Below are positions 1 through 8,644 of a stretch of 64,000 nucleotides of DNA, piece after piece (positions within the stretch are counted from its first letter, which is position 1; every line of letters begins with the position of its first letter). The notes beneath the pieces were generated by a model, which did no database searches, was not told where the DNA came from, and was given only the letters and a program-made list of their open reading frames with translations. This DNA comes from Flavobacteriales bacterium (GTDB lineage Bacteria; Bacteroidota; Bacteroidia; Flavobacteriales_F; PHOS-HE28), in the NCBI GenBank assembly GCA_023382455.1, contig JAHDVX010000001.1:62001-126000 (forward strand), written 5' to 3'. A program made the translations under genes and the position numbers.

Positions 1-77
1 TTGGCGATCCGCCGTGCCGCCTCCTCGTCCTTCAGGAAGTGCTGGCCGAGGTGCTTCTTGGCGCGGACGAAGGTCAT
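1..77 (-). CDS. rsmA: 16S rRNA dimethyladenosine transferase, N-terminal fragment (partial)
   Basis: Only the first 25 codons lie in the window; the gene runs off the left edge. The reverse strand reads MTFVRAKKHLGQHFLKD, and the KKHLGQHFL block is the hallmark N-terminus of RsmA/KsgA, which dimethylates two adjacent adenosines near the 3' end of 16S rRNA during small-subunit maturation. The ATG at 77-75 overlaps the TGA of the DUF4286 gene (ATGA), so it is the last visible gene of the serS operon. The identification rests on this short but very typical motif. Confidence 0.85.
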   Translation of the reverse strand, partial: MTFVRAKKHLGQHFLKDEEAARRIA

Positions 78-382
78 GCGGTGTGGATCACCTCCAGGAG
101 GGTGCGGAAGGCCACGGCCTTCACGCCGTAGTATTTCTCGGATTCAGCCCGCAGGCGGTCGGCATGCAGCGCGGAGTAGAGCTCGTACTCCGCCAAGTCC
201 TTGCAGGTATACTGCACGGCGTAGGTCACCCCGGTATCGCCTACGCTGAGCACGCGGCAGATCCGCGCGTCCAGGAAGTGGCCGGTGGCCATCACGTCGG
301 GCAGGTGGGTGTTGCGCATCCAGGCCAGCCACATCTCGTGTACTTCCTGGTCCACGTTCACGGTGACGTTGTAGATGATCAT
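74..382 (-). CDS. DUF4286 family small protein
   Basis: A 102-residue protein beginning MIIYNVTVNVD, with conserved features of DUF4286: an N-terminal strand (IYNVTVNVD), a W-x-x-W-M segment (EMWLAWMRNTHLPDVM), and a QYTCKD / Y motif in the middle. It has no signal peptide or membrane segment, so it is presumably cytosolic. The family is common in Bacteroidota, has a ferredoxin-like (dimeric alpha/beta barrel) look and no established function. Its ATG overlaps the stop of the TPR gene by four bases, and its own stop overlaps the rsmA start by four. It is therefore translationally coupled to an rRNA-modification gene and to a TPR protein. Confidence 0.85.
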   Translation of the reverse strand: MIIYNVTVNVDQEVHEMWLAWMRNTHLPDVMATGHFLDARICRVLSVGDTGVTYAVQYTCKDLAEYELYSALHADRLRAESEKYYGVKAVAFRTLLEVIHTA

Positions 383-2256
383 GGGGCCGGGCCTAGGAGG
401 AATTGTTGTTCGGGCGTTTTCAGGTCGTCGTGGTCGCCACGCAATCGGCGGAAGCGTTCGCGCGCCTGCACGGTGAAAATGCTGCCGCTTTGTTCGAACA
501 GCAACTTCTCATACCATTTCTTCGCTTGTTCGGCATCCTTCAGGTCGTTCTCGTAGAGGCGCCCGAGGTCGTACATGGCATTGTCCACCAGGATGTCGTT
601 GGGATAGAGCTCCACCACCTTCTCCAGGTAGCCGGCGGCCTCGGTGAACCGATGGCGTGCGTGGGCGATGCGGAAGCGTTCGTACAGGATGTCGTCACCC
701 ATCTTGTCCATGGGGTAGCGGGCCTGCAGGGTGTCCAGCACGGCCAGTGCGCTGTCATACTGGTGCTGCACCACCAGCAGCTGGGCGTTGGCGAAGAGGC
801 TCAGCGGCGCGCTCACCGTGTCCGTGCCCAGGTTGTCGCTGATGAGCAGCGACAGCTCCATGGCATCGTTGGAAATGAGCTTGCTGGTGCTGGCCTTCAG
901 CACGTCGAGCTGGGCCTTGGCCCAAAGGAAATCGCCCGTGTAGAAGCTCACTTTGGCATTGCGGAGCCGCGCCTCGTGCCCCAAGGGATCACCCTTGAAG
1001 TCGAGGTCCACCTGGGAGAAAAGCAGTGAGGCATCCCAGATATCGCCGTTCAGGATTTGGATGTCGCCCAACTGGAGCTTCAGGCCGGCCTGTTCCTTGC
1101 GCCCGAGGCCCGGCATGGGGATGGCCCGCTCCAGCACCTGCACCGCGCCGGGGGAATCGTTGAGGTAATAGGCCTCCAGCCGGGCGAGCCCGCTGATGAG
1201 CTTGATGTTGGCCGGGGTACTTCCCAGCTCAGCCAGGGTTCCCAAGTAGAGCTGCTTCAACTCCTGCAGCTCCTGCGGTGCGGGTTCCGGCTGGCCGGTC
1301 ACCTGGGCGTCCTTGGCCATCACCTCCCCTATCCGGGCCGCACCGTACCACGGGAAATCGGTACCGAGCGAAACTACATAGGCGTAGCATTTCGCGGCCG
1401 TTGCCCAATCCTGGTTGTTCACGGCCATGTCGCCCAGGGCCATCACGCGCTGGCCACCCTCGTTGAAACGCTTGTCCATGGCCTTGCTCTGGACCAGGGC
1501 GCTGGCCAGGTCCTTGCGCTGGATGTACACCCAGATGAGCATCTCAGGGAAGAGCGCATTGTCCGGCTGTTTCTGGATGCGGCGCAGCAGCTCGGTGCGC
1601 AGCAGGTCCGAGCGCGGGTCGGCACTGTCGAAGTCGATGAAGCGGCCCAGGCCGTTCTGCACGGCCTGCAGGTAGGCCGGGTTCACCTGCAAGAGGTCCA
1701 GGTAATCGCTGATGGTGCCCGCCACATCACCCTTGGCGGCACGGAGGTTCGCGGTTTCGTAAAAGAAATCACTGCCGCTGCGCAGCAGTTTCCGTCCCTT
1801 CTCGTAGGTCTGCAGCGCGAGGTCGAGCTCGTTGTTGCGCGTGAAGGCGTTGGCCAGGTTGCGGATGGCGACCTGGTCGGCGGTGAGGTTCTTCAAGGCC
1901 TTGTCGAACTGCTGTTGGGCCTTGGCCGTGTCGCCCGCGAGCTTCAGGACCATGCCCAGGTCCACCAGGTAGCGGGAGGCGTCGTTCTCCTTGCGTAGGC
2001 GTTCCTTGGCCAGCTTCTCGGCCTTTTCGTAATCCTTCAGTCCGGTGTATGCCTTGAAGAGCTGCTCATAGAACATGGCCGTGGGCTGCTTGTCATAGAG
2101 CTTTTCGTAGTAAAGCGCAGCCTTGGCGTAGTCTCCCTGGCGCAGGTACTCACCTGCCAATTGCTCGTCGCTTCCCGGCTGCGCGTGCAGCACCGCTGGC
2201 CACAGCAGGAGCAGGCCCAGCAGGGCGGTCAGGCGGAAGAGCGGGCGCATGGTCAT
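379..2256 (-). CDS. Secreted/periplasmic tetratricopeptide repeat protein
   Basis: A 625-residue protein. The start at 2256 was chosen because it forms an ATGA overlap with the upstream lipoprotein gene and is followed at once by a signal peptide (MTMRPLFRLTALLGLLLLW, cleavage near HAQ). The mature part is almost entirely TPR-like helical hairpins, such as GEYLRQGDYAKAALYYEKLY and LYENDLKDAEQAKKWYEKLL. TPR proteins of this kind act as scaffolds for cell-envelope complexes; no catalytic domain is visible. It lies between a lipoprotein and DUF4286 in a five-gene operon. The function is inferred only to the level of a protein-interaction scaffold outside the cytoplasmic membrane. Confidence 0.85.
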   Translation of the reverse strand: MTMRPLFRLTALLGLLLLWPAVLHAQPGSDEQLAGEYLRQGDYAKAALYYEKLYDKQPTAMFYEQLFKAYTGLKDYEKAEKLAKERLRKENDASRYLVDLGMVLKLAGDTAKAQQQFDKALKNLTADQVAIRNLANAFTRNNELDLALQTYEKGRKLLRSGSDFFYETANLRAAKGDVAGTISDYLDLLQVNPAYLQAVQNGLGRFIDFDSADPRSDLLRTELLRRIQKQPDNALFPEMLIWVYIQRKDLASALVQSKAMDKRFNEGGQRVMALGDMAVNNQDWATAAKCYAYVVSLGTDFPWYGAARIGEVMAKDAQVTGQPEPAPQELQELKQLYLGTLAELGSTPANIKLISGLARLEAYYLNDSPGAVQVLERAIPMPGLGRKEQAGLKLQLGDIQILNGDIWDASLLFSQVDLDFKGDPLGHEARLRNAKVSFYTGDFLWAKAQLDVLKASTSKLISNDAMELSLLISDNLGTDTVSAPLSLFANAQLLVVQHQYDSALAVLDTLQARYPMDKMGDDILYERFRIAHARHRFTEAAGYLEKVVELYPNDILVDNAMYDLGRLYENDLKDAEQAKKWYEKLLFEQSGSIFTVQARERFRRLRGDHDDLKTPEQQFLLGPAP

Positions 2257-2795
2257 TGATGCAGCAGGGAATCGAGCGCTGCCCGGTAGGCCTGCCGGGC
2301 GTCGATCAGGTGCTTGGTTCGTGCGGCAAGGCTGTCCAGGTCGCTTTTCAGCACGGCCGCCCATTGCCGCTCCATGGCCAAGGCGGCCTTGCGGTCGTTC
2401 CCGTTCATGGTTCCTTGCTCCATGTCGTGGCGCAGGTCGTGCAATCTTCGGGCCGCTTGCTCCAGCCGGTCCAGTTCGCTGGTGCGGGCGGCCATCAGCT
2501 GGGGCAGGCGCTCGGCCATGGCGCGGTGGTAGTTGCCCAGAAGCCGGGCTTCCTGCGGTTGCAGCGTATCCCTGAAACGCAGTTCAATGCCCGGGCGTTC
2601 GGCCTCGAACAGGGCACCCATGTGCTTGAGCGCGACGGTGTCCATGGCATTGAGCTTGGCGGTCATGCTGTCCAGTTCCCGGCCCAGTCGCTCCACCTCG
2701 GCCAGCTCGTCGGGCCCGGCGGGATGCCCGCATGCAGTCAGCAGGCATCCCAAGGCCAACGCGTGAAGGGCCGGCACCGGTATGCCCCGCATCAT
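2253..2795 (-). CDS. Putative lipoprotein with coiled coil
   Basis: 180 residues. The N-terminus has a hydrophobic stretch ending in LLTAC, a lipobox with the acylated Cys at about residue 22, so this is a predicted lipoprotein. The rest is strongly charged and helical with heptad-like spacing (residues about 30-175), compatible with an extended coiled coil. No named family was recognised. The ATG at 2795 overlaps the serS stop (ATGA), and its stop overlaps the start of the TPR gene (ATGA). The pairing of an envelope lipoprotein with a secreted TPR protein suggests the two may interact; this is inference from gene order only. Confidence 0.75.
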   Translation of the reverse strand: MMRGIPVPALHALALGCLLTACGHPAGPDELAEVERLGRELDSMTAKLNAMDTVALKHMGALFEAERPGIELRFRDTLQPQEARLLGNYHRAMAERLPQLMAARTSELDRLEQAARRLHDLRHDMEQGTMNGNDRKAALAMERQWAAVLKSDLDSLAARTKHLIDARQAYRAALDSLLHQ

Positions 2796-4069
2796 TTTTT
2801 CACGATCAGTGGGAAACCGGTGTACGGTTGCAGGGCCTTGGGAATGCGGATGCCCTCGGGCGTCTGGTTGTTTTCCAGCAGCGCCGCCACGATGCGCGCC
2901 AGGGCCAGCGCGCTGCCGTTGAGCGTGTGCGCCAGGTGCGGCTTCTTGTCCTCACCGCGGTAGCGCAGCTTCAGGCGGTTGCTCTGGAAGGTCTCGAAGT
3001 TGCTGATGCTGCTCACCTCCAACCAGCGCTTCTGCGCGGCAGACCATACTTCCATGTCGTAGGTGATGGCGCTGGTGAAGCCCATGTCGCCGCCGCAGAG
3101 CAGCAGTTGGCGGTAAGGCAGCTCCAGCGCTTCCAGCAGGCCGCGCACGTGAACGACCATTTCCTCCAGCGCGGCGTTGCTGTGCTCGGGCTTCTCGATG
3201 CGCACGATCTCCACCTTGTCGAATTGGTGCACGCGGTTGAGGCCGCGCACGTCCTTGCCGTAGCTGCCCGCCTCACGGCGGAAACACGGCGTGTAGCCCA
3301 CGCGCTTCACGGGCAGTTGGTCGGCCCCCAGGATGTCGCCCCGGAACAGGTTGGTGATGGGCACCTCCGCCGTGGGGATCAGGTACAGGTCGTCCGCCGT
3401 GGCGTGGTACATCTGGCTTTCCTTGTCGGGCAGCTGGCCGGTGGCGTAAGCGCTGTCCGCGTTCACCAGCAAGGGCGGGATCACCTCTATGTAGCCGGCC
3501 TCCGCCGCGCGGTCCAGGAAGAAGCTGATGAGCGCCCGCTCCAGCTTGGCACCTTGGCCGGTGTACACGGGGAAGCCCGCGCCGGTGAGCTTCACGCCCA
3601 TTTCCAGGCTGAAGAGGCCGTACTCCTCGGCCAGCTCCCAGTGGGGCTTGGCGCCGGTGCCCAGCTCGGGGATGGCGCCATGCTGCATCACCACGGCATT
3701 GTCATCCGGGATTTTCCCCTCGGGAACGCGGTCCTGCGGCACGTTGGGGATGGTGCACAGGTGGTCGTGCAGGGCCTTCTCGGCAGCATCTAGCGCATCC
3801 TTCAGCCCGGCGATGGCCTCCTTCAGTTCGCCGCTGTGCGCCTTGGCCGCTTCGGCTTCGGCCTTCTTACCGGCCTTCATCAGCTCACCGATGGTGCGGG
3901 CCTGGGCGTTCATCTCGGCCTGCTTGGCATCCAGTGCATTCTGCGTACTGCGGCGCTGCTCGTCCAAGCGGTCGGCCTCGGCCAGCAAGGCATCGGCGTC
4001 CACGTTGCGCTTGCCCAGCCGCTTGCGGGCTTCTTCAGGATGGCTGCGCAAATAAGCGGTCTCCAGCAT
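2792..4069 (-). CDS. serS: Seryl-tRNA synthetase
   Basis: 425 residues, normal length for SerRS. Residues about 30-105 form the long antiparallel coiled-coil arm that contacts the tRNA-Ser variable arm. The class II catalytic domain follows: the serine/ATP-binding TAE at 233-235, motif 2 with FRRE at 263-266, and motif 3 around NGSALALAR at 384-392. It charges tRNA-Ser in the cytosol. It is the first gene of a five-gene reverse operon; the downstream lipoprotein gene overlaps its TGA. A TACCTTCG element sits 20 bases upstream of the ATG, which supports this start. Confidence 0.97.
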   Translation of the reverse strand: MLETAYLRSHPEEARKRLGKRNVDADALLAEADRLDEQRRSTQNALDAKQAEMNAQARTIGELMKAGKKAEAEAAKAHSGELKEAIAGLKDALDAAEKALHDHLCTIPNVPQDRVPEGKIPDDNAVVMQHGAIPELGTGAKPHWELAEEYGLFSLEMGVKLTGAGFPVYTGQGAKLERALISFFLDRAAEAGYIEVIPPLLVNADSAYATGQLPDKESQMYHATADDLYLIPTAEVPITNLFRGDILGADQLPVKRVGYTPCFRREAGSYGKDVRGLNRVHQFDKVEIVRIEKPEHSNAALEEMVVHVRGLLEALELPYRQLLLCGGDMGFTSAITYDMEVWSAAQKRWLEVSSISNFETFQSNRLKLRYRGEDKKPHLAHTLNGSALALARIVAALLENNQTPEGIRIPKALQPYTGFPLIVKK

Positions 4070-4088
4070 GGGGTTCGGGTAGAATGTG

Positions 4089-4096
4089 CGAAGGTA
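4089..4096 (-). promoter_or_regulatory. Bacteroidota-type -7 element upstream of serS
   Basis: On the reverse strand the sequence is TACCTTCG, a one-base variant of the Bacteroidota -7 consensus TAnnTTTG, placed 20 bases before the serS ATG. No clear -33 TTTG was found at the expected distance. The call rests on position and on recurrence of the same octamer before several other starts in this window. Confidence 0.5.
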
Positions 4097-4141
4097 AGGA
4101 GGGGCGGGGTGGCCGCGTTGGGCCGTGGGCCTTCAAAACAG

Positions 4142-6370
4142 CTATTCCCGCACAACGCGCACGGTGCGGCCATCGGCCAGGCGCAGGAGATAGAGGCCTG
4201 GTTGGAGGTCGCTCAATTCCACGTTGGTCCTGGGTCCGGAGGTGCGGCCGCTCAGCACGATCCGGCCTTGGGCATCCAGCAGCTCGAAGGGTTGCGGTGT
4301 TACATCCGTCACTTCGAGGGTGAATTCCTTCCCGGCGGGATTGGGGTAAAGACGAAGCCCGTGCCCGCTGTTGGCCGCAACGCCGGTATGGACCACCACA
4401 TAAGGCGCCGAAACCGTGGAGGCGCAGCCCAATGCATCCGCCACCACCACGGTGTAGCTGCCTTCTTCCAAGGCCTCGATGCAGAGCGTGTCGCCATCGG
4501 CGATGGGATCACCGTCCAAGTACCATTGGATCGAGCCGGAAAGGTTGGTGCAGAGTTCATCGCCTTGGGGAGTGATCACCGGCGTGGGCGCGTTTTGCGG
4601 GCAGGCCACCTGGCCTCGGTAGATGTCGCCCCAGCGGCCCACGGCCACGATGGCCCCATCCACGTATGCGGCATCGTGGATCTCGGCATTCAGGATCCCC
4701 GGCAGGATGGTGTTCCATGTCAGGCCGCCATCGGTGGTCATTTCGGTCTGACCGCCGTTGCCCACGGCATAGCCGGTGTCGGGGCTGGTGAAGAAGATGC
4801 TTACGGTGCCCTGCGAAATTCCGCCCATGAATAACCATGTGTTGCCGCTGTCCGTGGTGCGGAAGCTGCGGGTCCAGCCCAGGGTGTCGTTGAGGAAGAA
4901 CACGGTGTGCCCGCCGTTGGTGGCGGTCATTTCCTGCCAAGTGAGGCCGCCGTCCATGGTGCGCCAGTCATCGCCGTACTCGCCCACGGCATAGCCCTGC
5001 AGGGCATTCACGAACCAGAGGTCGCTGATGGTGATGTTGCCCACGTCGAGCACGTGCGTCCACGTGATGCCGCCGTTGGTGGTGCGGTAGATGCCGCCGT
5101 ACACCGCGCCGCCGGCCACGATGTGTGTGAGGGCATCGAAGCTCCAGGTGCAGCGGATGGCCACGTTGGGGCCGTTGCCGGGAATTCGCGTTGCGAAGCC
5201 GTCGGTGGTGCGCGCGAAACTGCCGCTGCCGCCGCCTAAGCAGCCTGCGCCAGTGGGCGTGAGGTGTACGCCCAATCCTCCGCCTCCGGCCTTGCTCCAG
5301 TGGCGGCCGCCGTCGGTGGTTCGCAGCAGGCCCCCTTCCATGCCGCCGGAAGTTTGCCAGCCCACGGCCACCCCCACTTGGTCATTCCGGAAGGCCACTT
5401 TGTTGAGCACGGTGTGGTATGTGCCCTCATTGGTCACCGCCCAGGTAACGCCCATGTCGTTGCTGCACTGGATGCGGCCGTCGGTGCCGAGGATGGCGCG
5501 GCCCCCGACGGAAAGTGCAATGCTCCGGTGGTCGCTGTTGCCCACTTGCGCCACGCTCCAGGTCTGCCCGCGATCGGTGCTGCGCATTACGCGGCCCCAG
5601 TTGCCGCAGGCCATCACCACATCGCCCTGCACGGCCATGTCCAGCATGGTGTAGGTGGTGGGCGAAGGGATGGAATCCCAGGTAGTGCCGCCATCGGTGG
5701 TGCGGATCACCTCGCCGCCGCTGCCCACGGCCACGCCTTCCTGCGTGTTGTAGAAGTGGAAGTCGCGCATCAGCACTTGCTGGTCGAATGGGCCTGCAGC
5801 CTGCCAAGTGAGGCCGCCGTCCACGCTTTTCAGCATCTCGCCGCCGTAGCAGCTGGCATAGCCGGTGTCGGTGTCCAGGAACTGGATCGCCGTGATGTAG
5901 TTGTACGTGGATTGCCCGCTCTGCATTACCACCCAGGTGCCGCCGCCGTCGGTACTGCGCAGGATCTTGCCGGTATCCGAGCCGATCCAGCCCAGCGTAT
6001 CATTCAGGAAGAATACGCATTGGAAGGCGCCATTGCCCAATTGGCTGGTGGTGCTGGCGGTGGCGAAACCGTCGGTGCTGATCATGATCCGGCTGCCCTC
6101 GCATACGGCGATGCCGCGCTGGCTGTCCCACATCCACAGCGCCATGGGCTTATTGAAGCTGTTCACGATGCGGCGCTCCCAATTCACCCCGCCGTCGGTG
6201 GTGCGCAGGATGGCGCCCATGGGCTTGTCCACGGCGAAGGCCGTATCGCCGTCCAGCATCTGCATGGCGAAGAATTCGCTGTACGTTTTGATCGGTGTGG
6301 TGAGTTCCCAGGTCTGGGCGCAGGCCAAGGAGGTAACGAGGGAAAGGAGCAGGGAAGAGGAAAAACGCAT
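4142..6370 (-). CDS. T9SS-exported protein with YCF48/BNR-like propeller repeats
   Basis: 742 residues from the ATG at 6370. That start is preferred over an upstream one because it directly precedes a signal peptide (MRFSSSLLLSLVTSLACAQ). The bulk of the protein is a repeated unit of the form TTDGGxTW, with at least eight recognisable copies, typical of YCF48/Hcf136-like or sialidase-type beta propellers. Then comes a short Ig-like or PKD-like segment. The C-terminus (LYPNPAGKEFTLEV through GLYLLRLADG) is a type A T9SS sorting domain. It is therefore predicted to pass the outer membrane by T9SS and stay at the surface or be released. The ligand is unknown. Confidence 0.9.
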   Translation of the reverse strand: MRFSSSLLLSLVTSLACAQTWELTTPIKTYSEFFAMQMLDGDTAFAVDKPMGAILRTTDGGVNWERRIVNSFNKPMALWMWDSQRGIAVCEGSRIMISTDGFATASTTSQLGNGAFQCVFFLNDTLGWIGSDTGKILRSTDGGGTWVVMQSGQSTYNYITAIQFLDTDTGYASCYGGEMLKSVDGGLTWQAAGPFDQQVLMRDFHFYNTQEGVAVGSGGEVIRTTDGGTTWDSIPSPTTYTMLDMAVQGDVVMACGNWGRVMRSTDRGQTWSVAQVGNSDHRSIALSVGGRAILGTDGRIQCSNDMGVTWAVTNEGTYHTVLNKVAFRNDQVGVAVGWQTSGGMEGGLLRTTDGGRHWSKAGGGGLGVHLTPTGAGCLGGGSGSFARTTDGFATRIPGNGPNVAIRCTWSFDALTHIVAGGAVYGGIYRTTNGGITWTHVLDVGNITISDLWFVNALQGYAVGEYGDDWRTMDGGLTWQEMTATNGGHTVFFLNDTLGWTRSFRTTDSGNTWLFMGGISQGTVSIFFTSPDTGYAVGNGGQTEMTTDGGLTWNTILPGILNAEIHDAAYVDGAIVAVGRWGDIYRGQVACPQNAPTPVITPQGDELCTNLSGSIQWYLDGDPIADGDTLCIEALEEGSYTVVVADALGCASTVSAPYVVVHTGVAANSGHGLRLYPNPAGKEFTLEVTDVTPQPFELLDAQGRIVLSGRTSGPRTNVELSDLQPGLYLLRLADGRTVRVVRE

Positions 6371-6504
6371 GGGGGTGAAGGTCCGGTTTTTCCGGTACAC
6401 GGTATCCTTGGGCTGGTTCATGCGGGATCGATACTCCCCATGAAACCAAGGACTGTGGAGGGGAAGATGTGGTGTGGCCGGGATTCAGCCCTGTAACCAA
6501 CACC

Positions 6505-6512
6505 TACCTTTG
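6505..6512 (+). promoter_or_regulatory. Bacteroidota-type -7 element upstream of the PTPS gene
   Basis: TACCTTTG matches the TAnnTTTG -7 consensus exactly and ends 17 bases before the ATG of the pterin synthase gene. It probably drives the PTPS/folE pair and perhaps the Bax-inhibitor-1 family gene. No convincing -33 element was seen. Confidence 0.6.
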
Positions 6513-6529
6513 TGTATCAAAGCATCTGC

Positions 6530-6949
6530 ATGGCCAAAGTCCGCATCACCCGCCGCGAGCGCTTTAGCGCCGCGCACCGCCTGGGCCGCCCGGAATGGAG
6601 CGCGGAGAAGAACCTGGAGACCTTCGGCAAGTGCTCCAACCCCAATTGGCACGGCCACAACTACGAGCTGTGGGTGACGGTGGAAGGCGAGACCGACAAG
6701 GAGACAGGCTTCGTGATCAACTTGTCAGCGTTGAGCCGTATCATGCACGAGCAGGTGATCGACCAGATGGACCATAAGAACCTGGACCTGGACGTGACCT
6801 TCCTGAAGGGGGTGATCAGCACCACGGAAAACCTGGCCGTGGCGATCTGGAAGCAGCTGGAACAGCCGGTGGCGGCCATCGGCGGGCGGCTGCATTGCGT
6901 GAAGATCCAGGAAACGGAGAACAACAGCGTGGAATATTTTGGGAATTGA
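6530..6949 (+). CDS. 6-pyruvoyl/6-carboxytetrahydropterin synthase family protein
   Basis: 139 residues from the ATG at 6530 ([16 protein letters not shown]), which aligns with the usual family start. Zinc ligands are H16, H41 and H43, and the catalytic Cys is C35 in CSNPNWHGH. The C-x5-HGH spacing is that described for PTPS-II (6-pyruvoyl-tetrahydropterin synthase), whereas QueD normally has C-x3-HGH. The enzyme acts on 7,8-dihydroneopterin triphosphate, the product of GTP cyclohydrolase I, whose gene starts four bases after this stop. The context plus motif favour a tetrahydropterin (biopterin-like) route over queuosine, but a QueD role cannot be excluded. Confidence 0.9.
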   Translation: MAKVRITRRERFSAAHRLGRPEWSAEKNLETFGKCSNPNWHGHNYELWVTVEGETDKETGFVINLSALSRIMHEQVIDQMDHKNLDLDVTFLKGVISTTENLAVAIWKQLEQPVAAIGGRLHCVKIQETENNSVEYFGN

Positions 6950-6953
6950 ACCA

Positions 6954-7628
6954 ATGGAAAAGAGCTTGCAAACAGGGGGCGTACACAGCAGGTTGGCGTC
7001 GGACGATGTGGACATCCAGGCGCCGATGGACGGTTACCAGCGGATTGACAAGTTCGATCCCAAGGCCATCGAGCGACTGAGTGCCCATTTCCTGGAGGTC
7101 CTGAAGGAGATCGGCGAGGACCCGGCACGGGAAGGCCTGCTGAAAACACCGGAACGCGTGGCCAAAAGCATGCAGTTCCTCACCCATGGCTACGAGATGG
7201 ATCCCGCGGATATCCTGCGCGGGGCCATGTTCAAGGAGGAATACAGCCAGATGGTGCTGGTGAAGGACATCGAGGTGTACAGCATGTGCGAACACCACAT
7301 GCTGCCCTTCTTCGGCAAGGCACACGTGGCCTACATACCGAACGGACATATTGTCGGGTTGAGCAAGATCCCCCGCGTGGTGGATGCCTTTGCACGGCGT
7401 TTGCAGGTGCAGGAGCGGCTGACCAATGAGATCCGCGACTGCATCCAGGAAACGCTGAAACCCATGGGCGTGGCGGTGGTGATCGAGGCTTCGCACCTGT
7501 GCATGCAGATGCGCGGCATCCAAAAACAGAACAGCGTGACCACCACCAGCGCCTTTACCGGGATATTTTTGCGCGACCACCGCACCCGCGAGGAATTCAT
7601 CAAATTGGTGGCCTCCAAACTCCATTGA
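6954..7628 (+). CDS. folE: GTP cyclohydrolase I
   Basis: 224 residues. The enzyme converts GTP to 7,8-dihydroneopterin triphosphate, the entry step of folate and tetrahydropterin synthesis. The zinc ligands C112 and H115 (in [15 protein letters not shown]) and C183 (HLCMQMRG) are present, as is the conserved TPERVAKSM segment near residues 65-73. The start at 6954 (MEKSLQTGG) was chosen because it lies four bases after the PTPS stop; an in-frame upstream codon would overlap that gene. An N-terminal extension of about 30 residues precedes the catalytic core, as is usual in the family. It is co-transcribed with the PTPS gene that uses its product. Confidence 0.97.
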   Translation: MEKSLQTGGVHSRLASDDVDIQAPMDGYQRIDKFDPKAIERLSAHFLEVLKEIGEDPAREGLLKTPERVAKSMQFLTHGYEMDPADILRGAMFKEEYSQMVLVKDIEVYSMCEHHMLPFFGKAHVAYIPNGHIVGLSKIPRVVDAFARRLQVQERLTNEIRDCIQETLKPMGVAVVIEASHLCMQMRGIQKQNSVTTTSAFTGIFLRDHRTREEFIKLVASKLH

Positions 7629-7648
7629 CCTAACGGAAACCACAACCC

Positions 7649-8398
7649 ATGTTCCGCAGTTCCCTCTCCAACCTCACGCAGGACCAGCCGCTCCACAACC
7701 CGGCCTTTGTGGCCAATCCGGATGATGTGCGGGCCTTCCTGGGCAAGGTGTTCACCTACATGGCCCTCGCCTTGGCCCTCAGCGGCGGCGTGGCCTACTG
7801 GTTCGGCCATGACATGAGCCTGATCGGCCGGCTGATCAACTTCGAGACCGGCGGCATGAGCATCTTGGGCTGGGTGGTGATGCTGGCCCCGCTGGGCCTG
7901 GTGCTGCTGATGGGCACCATGATGAACCGCCTGAGCGGAAGCGCGCTCCTGGCCGTGTTCGTGGCCTATTCGGTGCTCACCGGCGCGAGCCTCTCGTTCA
8001 TCTTCCTGGCGTACACGGCCAGCTCCATCGCGGCCACTTTCTTCGTCACCGCGGCGGTGTTCGGCCTGATGGCGGTGCTGGGCTACACCACCAAGACCGA
8101 CCTCACCAAGCTGGGCAGCATCCTCTTCATCGGCCTCATCGGCATCGTGATCGCCGGGCTGGTGAACATGTTCCTCAAGAGCGACACCATGGGCTATGTG
8201 ATCAGCATCATCAGCGTGATCATCTTCACCGGCCTCACCGCCTACGACATGCAGCGCCTCAAGCAACTGGGCGGCACGGTGGTCAGCGGCACCGAGATGG
8301 CGCAGAAGCTGGCCCTGATGGGCGCCCTGAGCCTCTACCTGGATTTCCTCAACCTCTTCCTGGCCTTGCTGCGCCTGTTCGGCAGCCGCAGGGACTGA
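7649..8398 (+). CDS. Bax inhibitor-1 / YccA family membrane protein
   Basis: 249 residues with about seven hydrophobic helices between residues 30 and 240, beginning KVFTYMALALALSGGVAYW. A typical BI-1 signature follows: LSFIFLAYT, FFVTAAVFGLMAVLGYTTKTDLT and FTGLTAYDMQRLK. BI-1 proteins such as YetJ are pH-gated calcium leak channels; bacterial YccA also modulates FtsH. The protein is in the inner membrane. It lies 20 bases downstream of folE and ends just before a strong terminator, so it may be the last gene of that transcript; no metabolic link to pterins is evident. Confidence 0.93.
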   Translation: MFRSSLSNLTQDQPLHNPAFVANPDDVRAFLGKVFTYMALALALSGGVAYWFGHDMSLIGRLINFETGGMSILGWVVMLAPLGLVLLMGTMMNRLSGSALLAVFVAYSVLTGASLSFIFLAYTASSIAATFFVTAAVFGLMAVLGYTTKTDLTKLGSILFIGLIGIVIAGLVNMFLKSDTMGYVISIISVIIFTGLTAYDMQRLKQLGGTVVSGTEMAQKLALMGALSLYLDFLNLFLALLRLFGSRRD

Positions 8399-8415
8399 CC
8401 GGGCGATTGCCAGAT

Positions 8416-8459
8416 GAAACGGGCGGAAAGGCAGATACTTCCCGCCCGTTTCCTTTTTT
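8416..8459 (+). terminator. Rho-independent terminator after the BI-1 family gene
   Basis: A perfect 11-bp inverted repeat (GAAACGGGCGG at 8416-8426 and CCGCCCGTTTC at 8442-8452) with a 15-base loop is followed by TTTTTT at 8454-8459. This is the clearest intrinsic terminator in the window. It ends the PTPS/folE/BI-1 transcript and separates it from fabD. Confidence 0.9.
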
Positions 8460-8644
8460 GGTGCACGCGCCGAAGGGTATCCACGGTTGACATGGATTTG
8501 CGCAGGTAAATGATCTGGTCCGGCCCCCCTTTCCGTTAGAGCTCCACCATCTGCGGGTATCCGCGCCCTCCGTGGAAAAAGCCACCCACCGTAAATGGCC
8601 GGAGTGCCGCTCCCTGCTATTTTCACGGCCCAATTCACGCCCTA

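Noticed and set aside
8484-8515. TTGACA-like sequence upstream of fabD as a sigma70 promoter
   Set aside because: No matching -10 at the right distance, and Bacteroidota use a different -33/-7 consensus; left unassigned.
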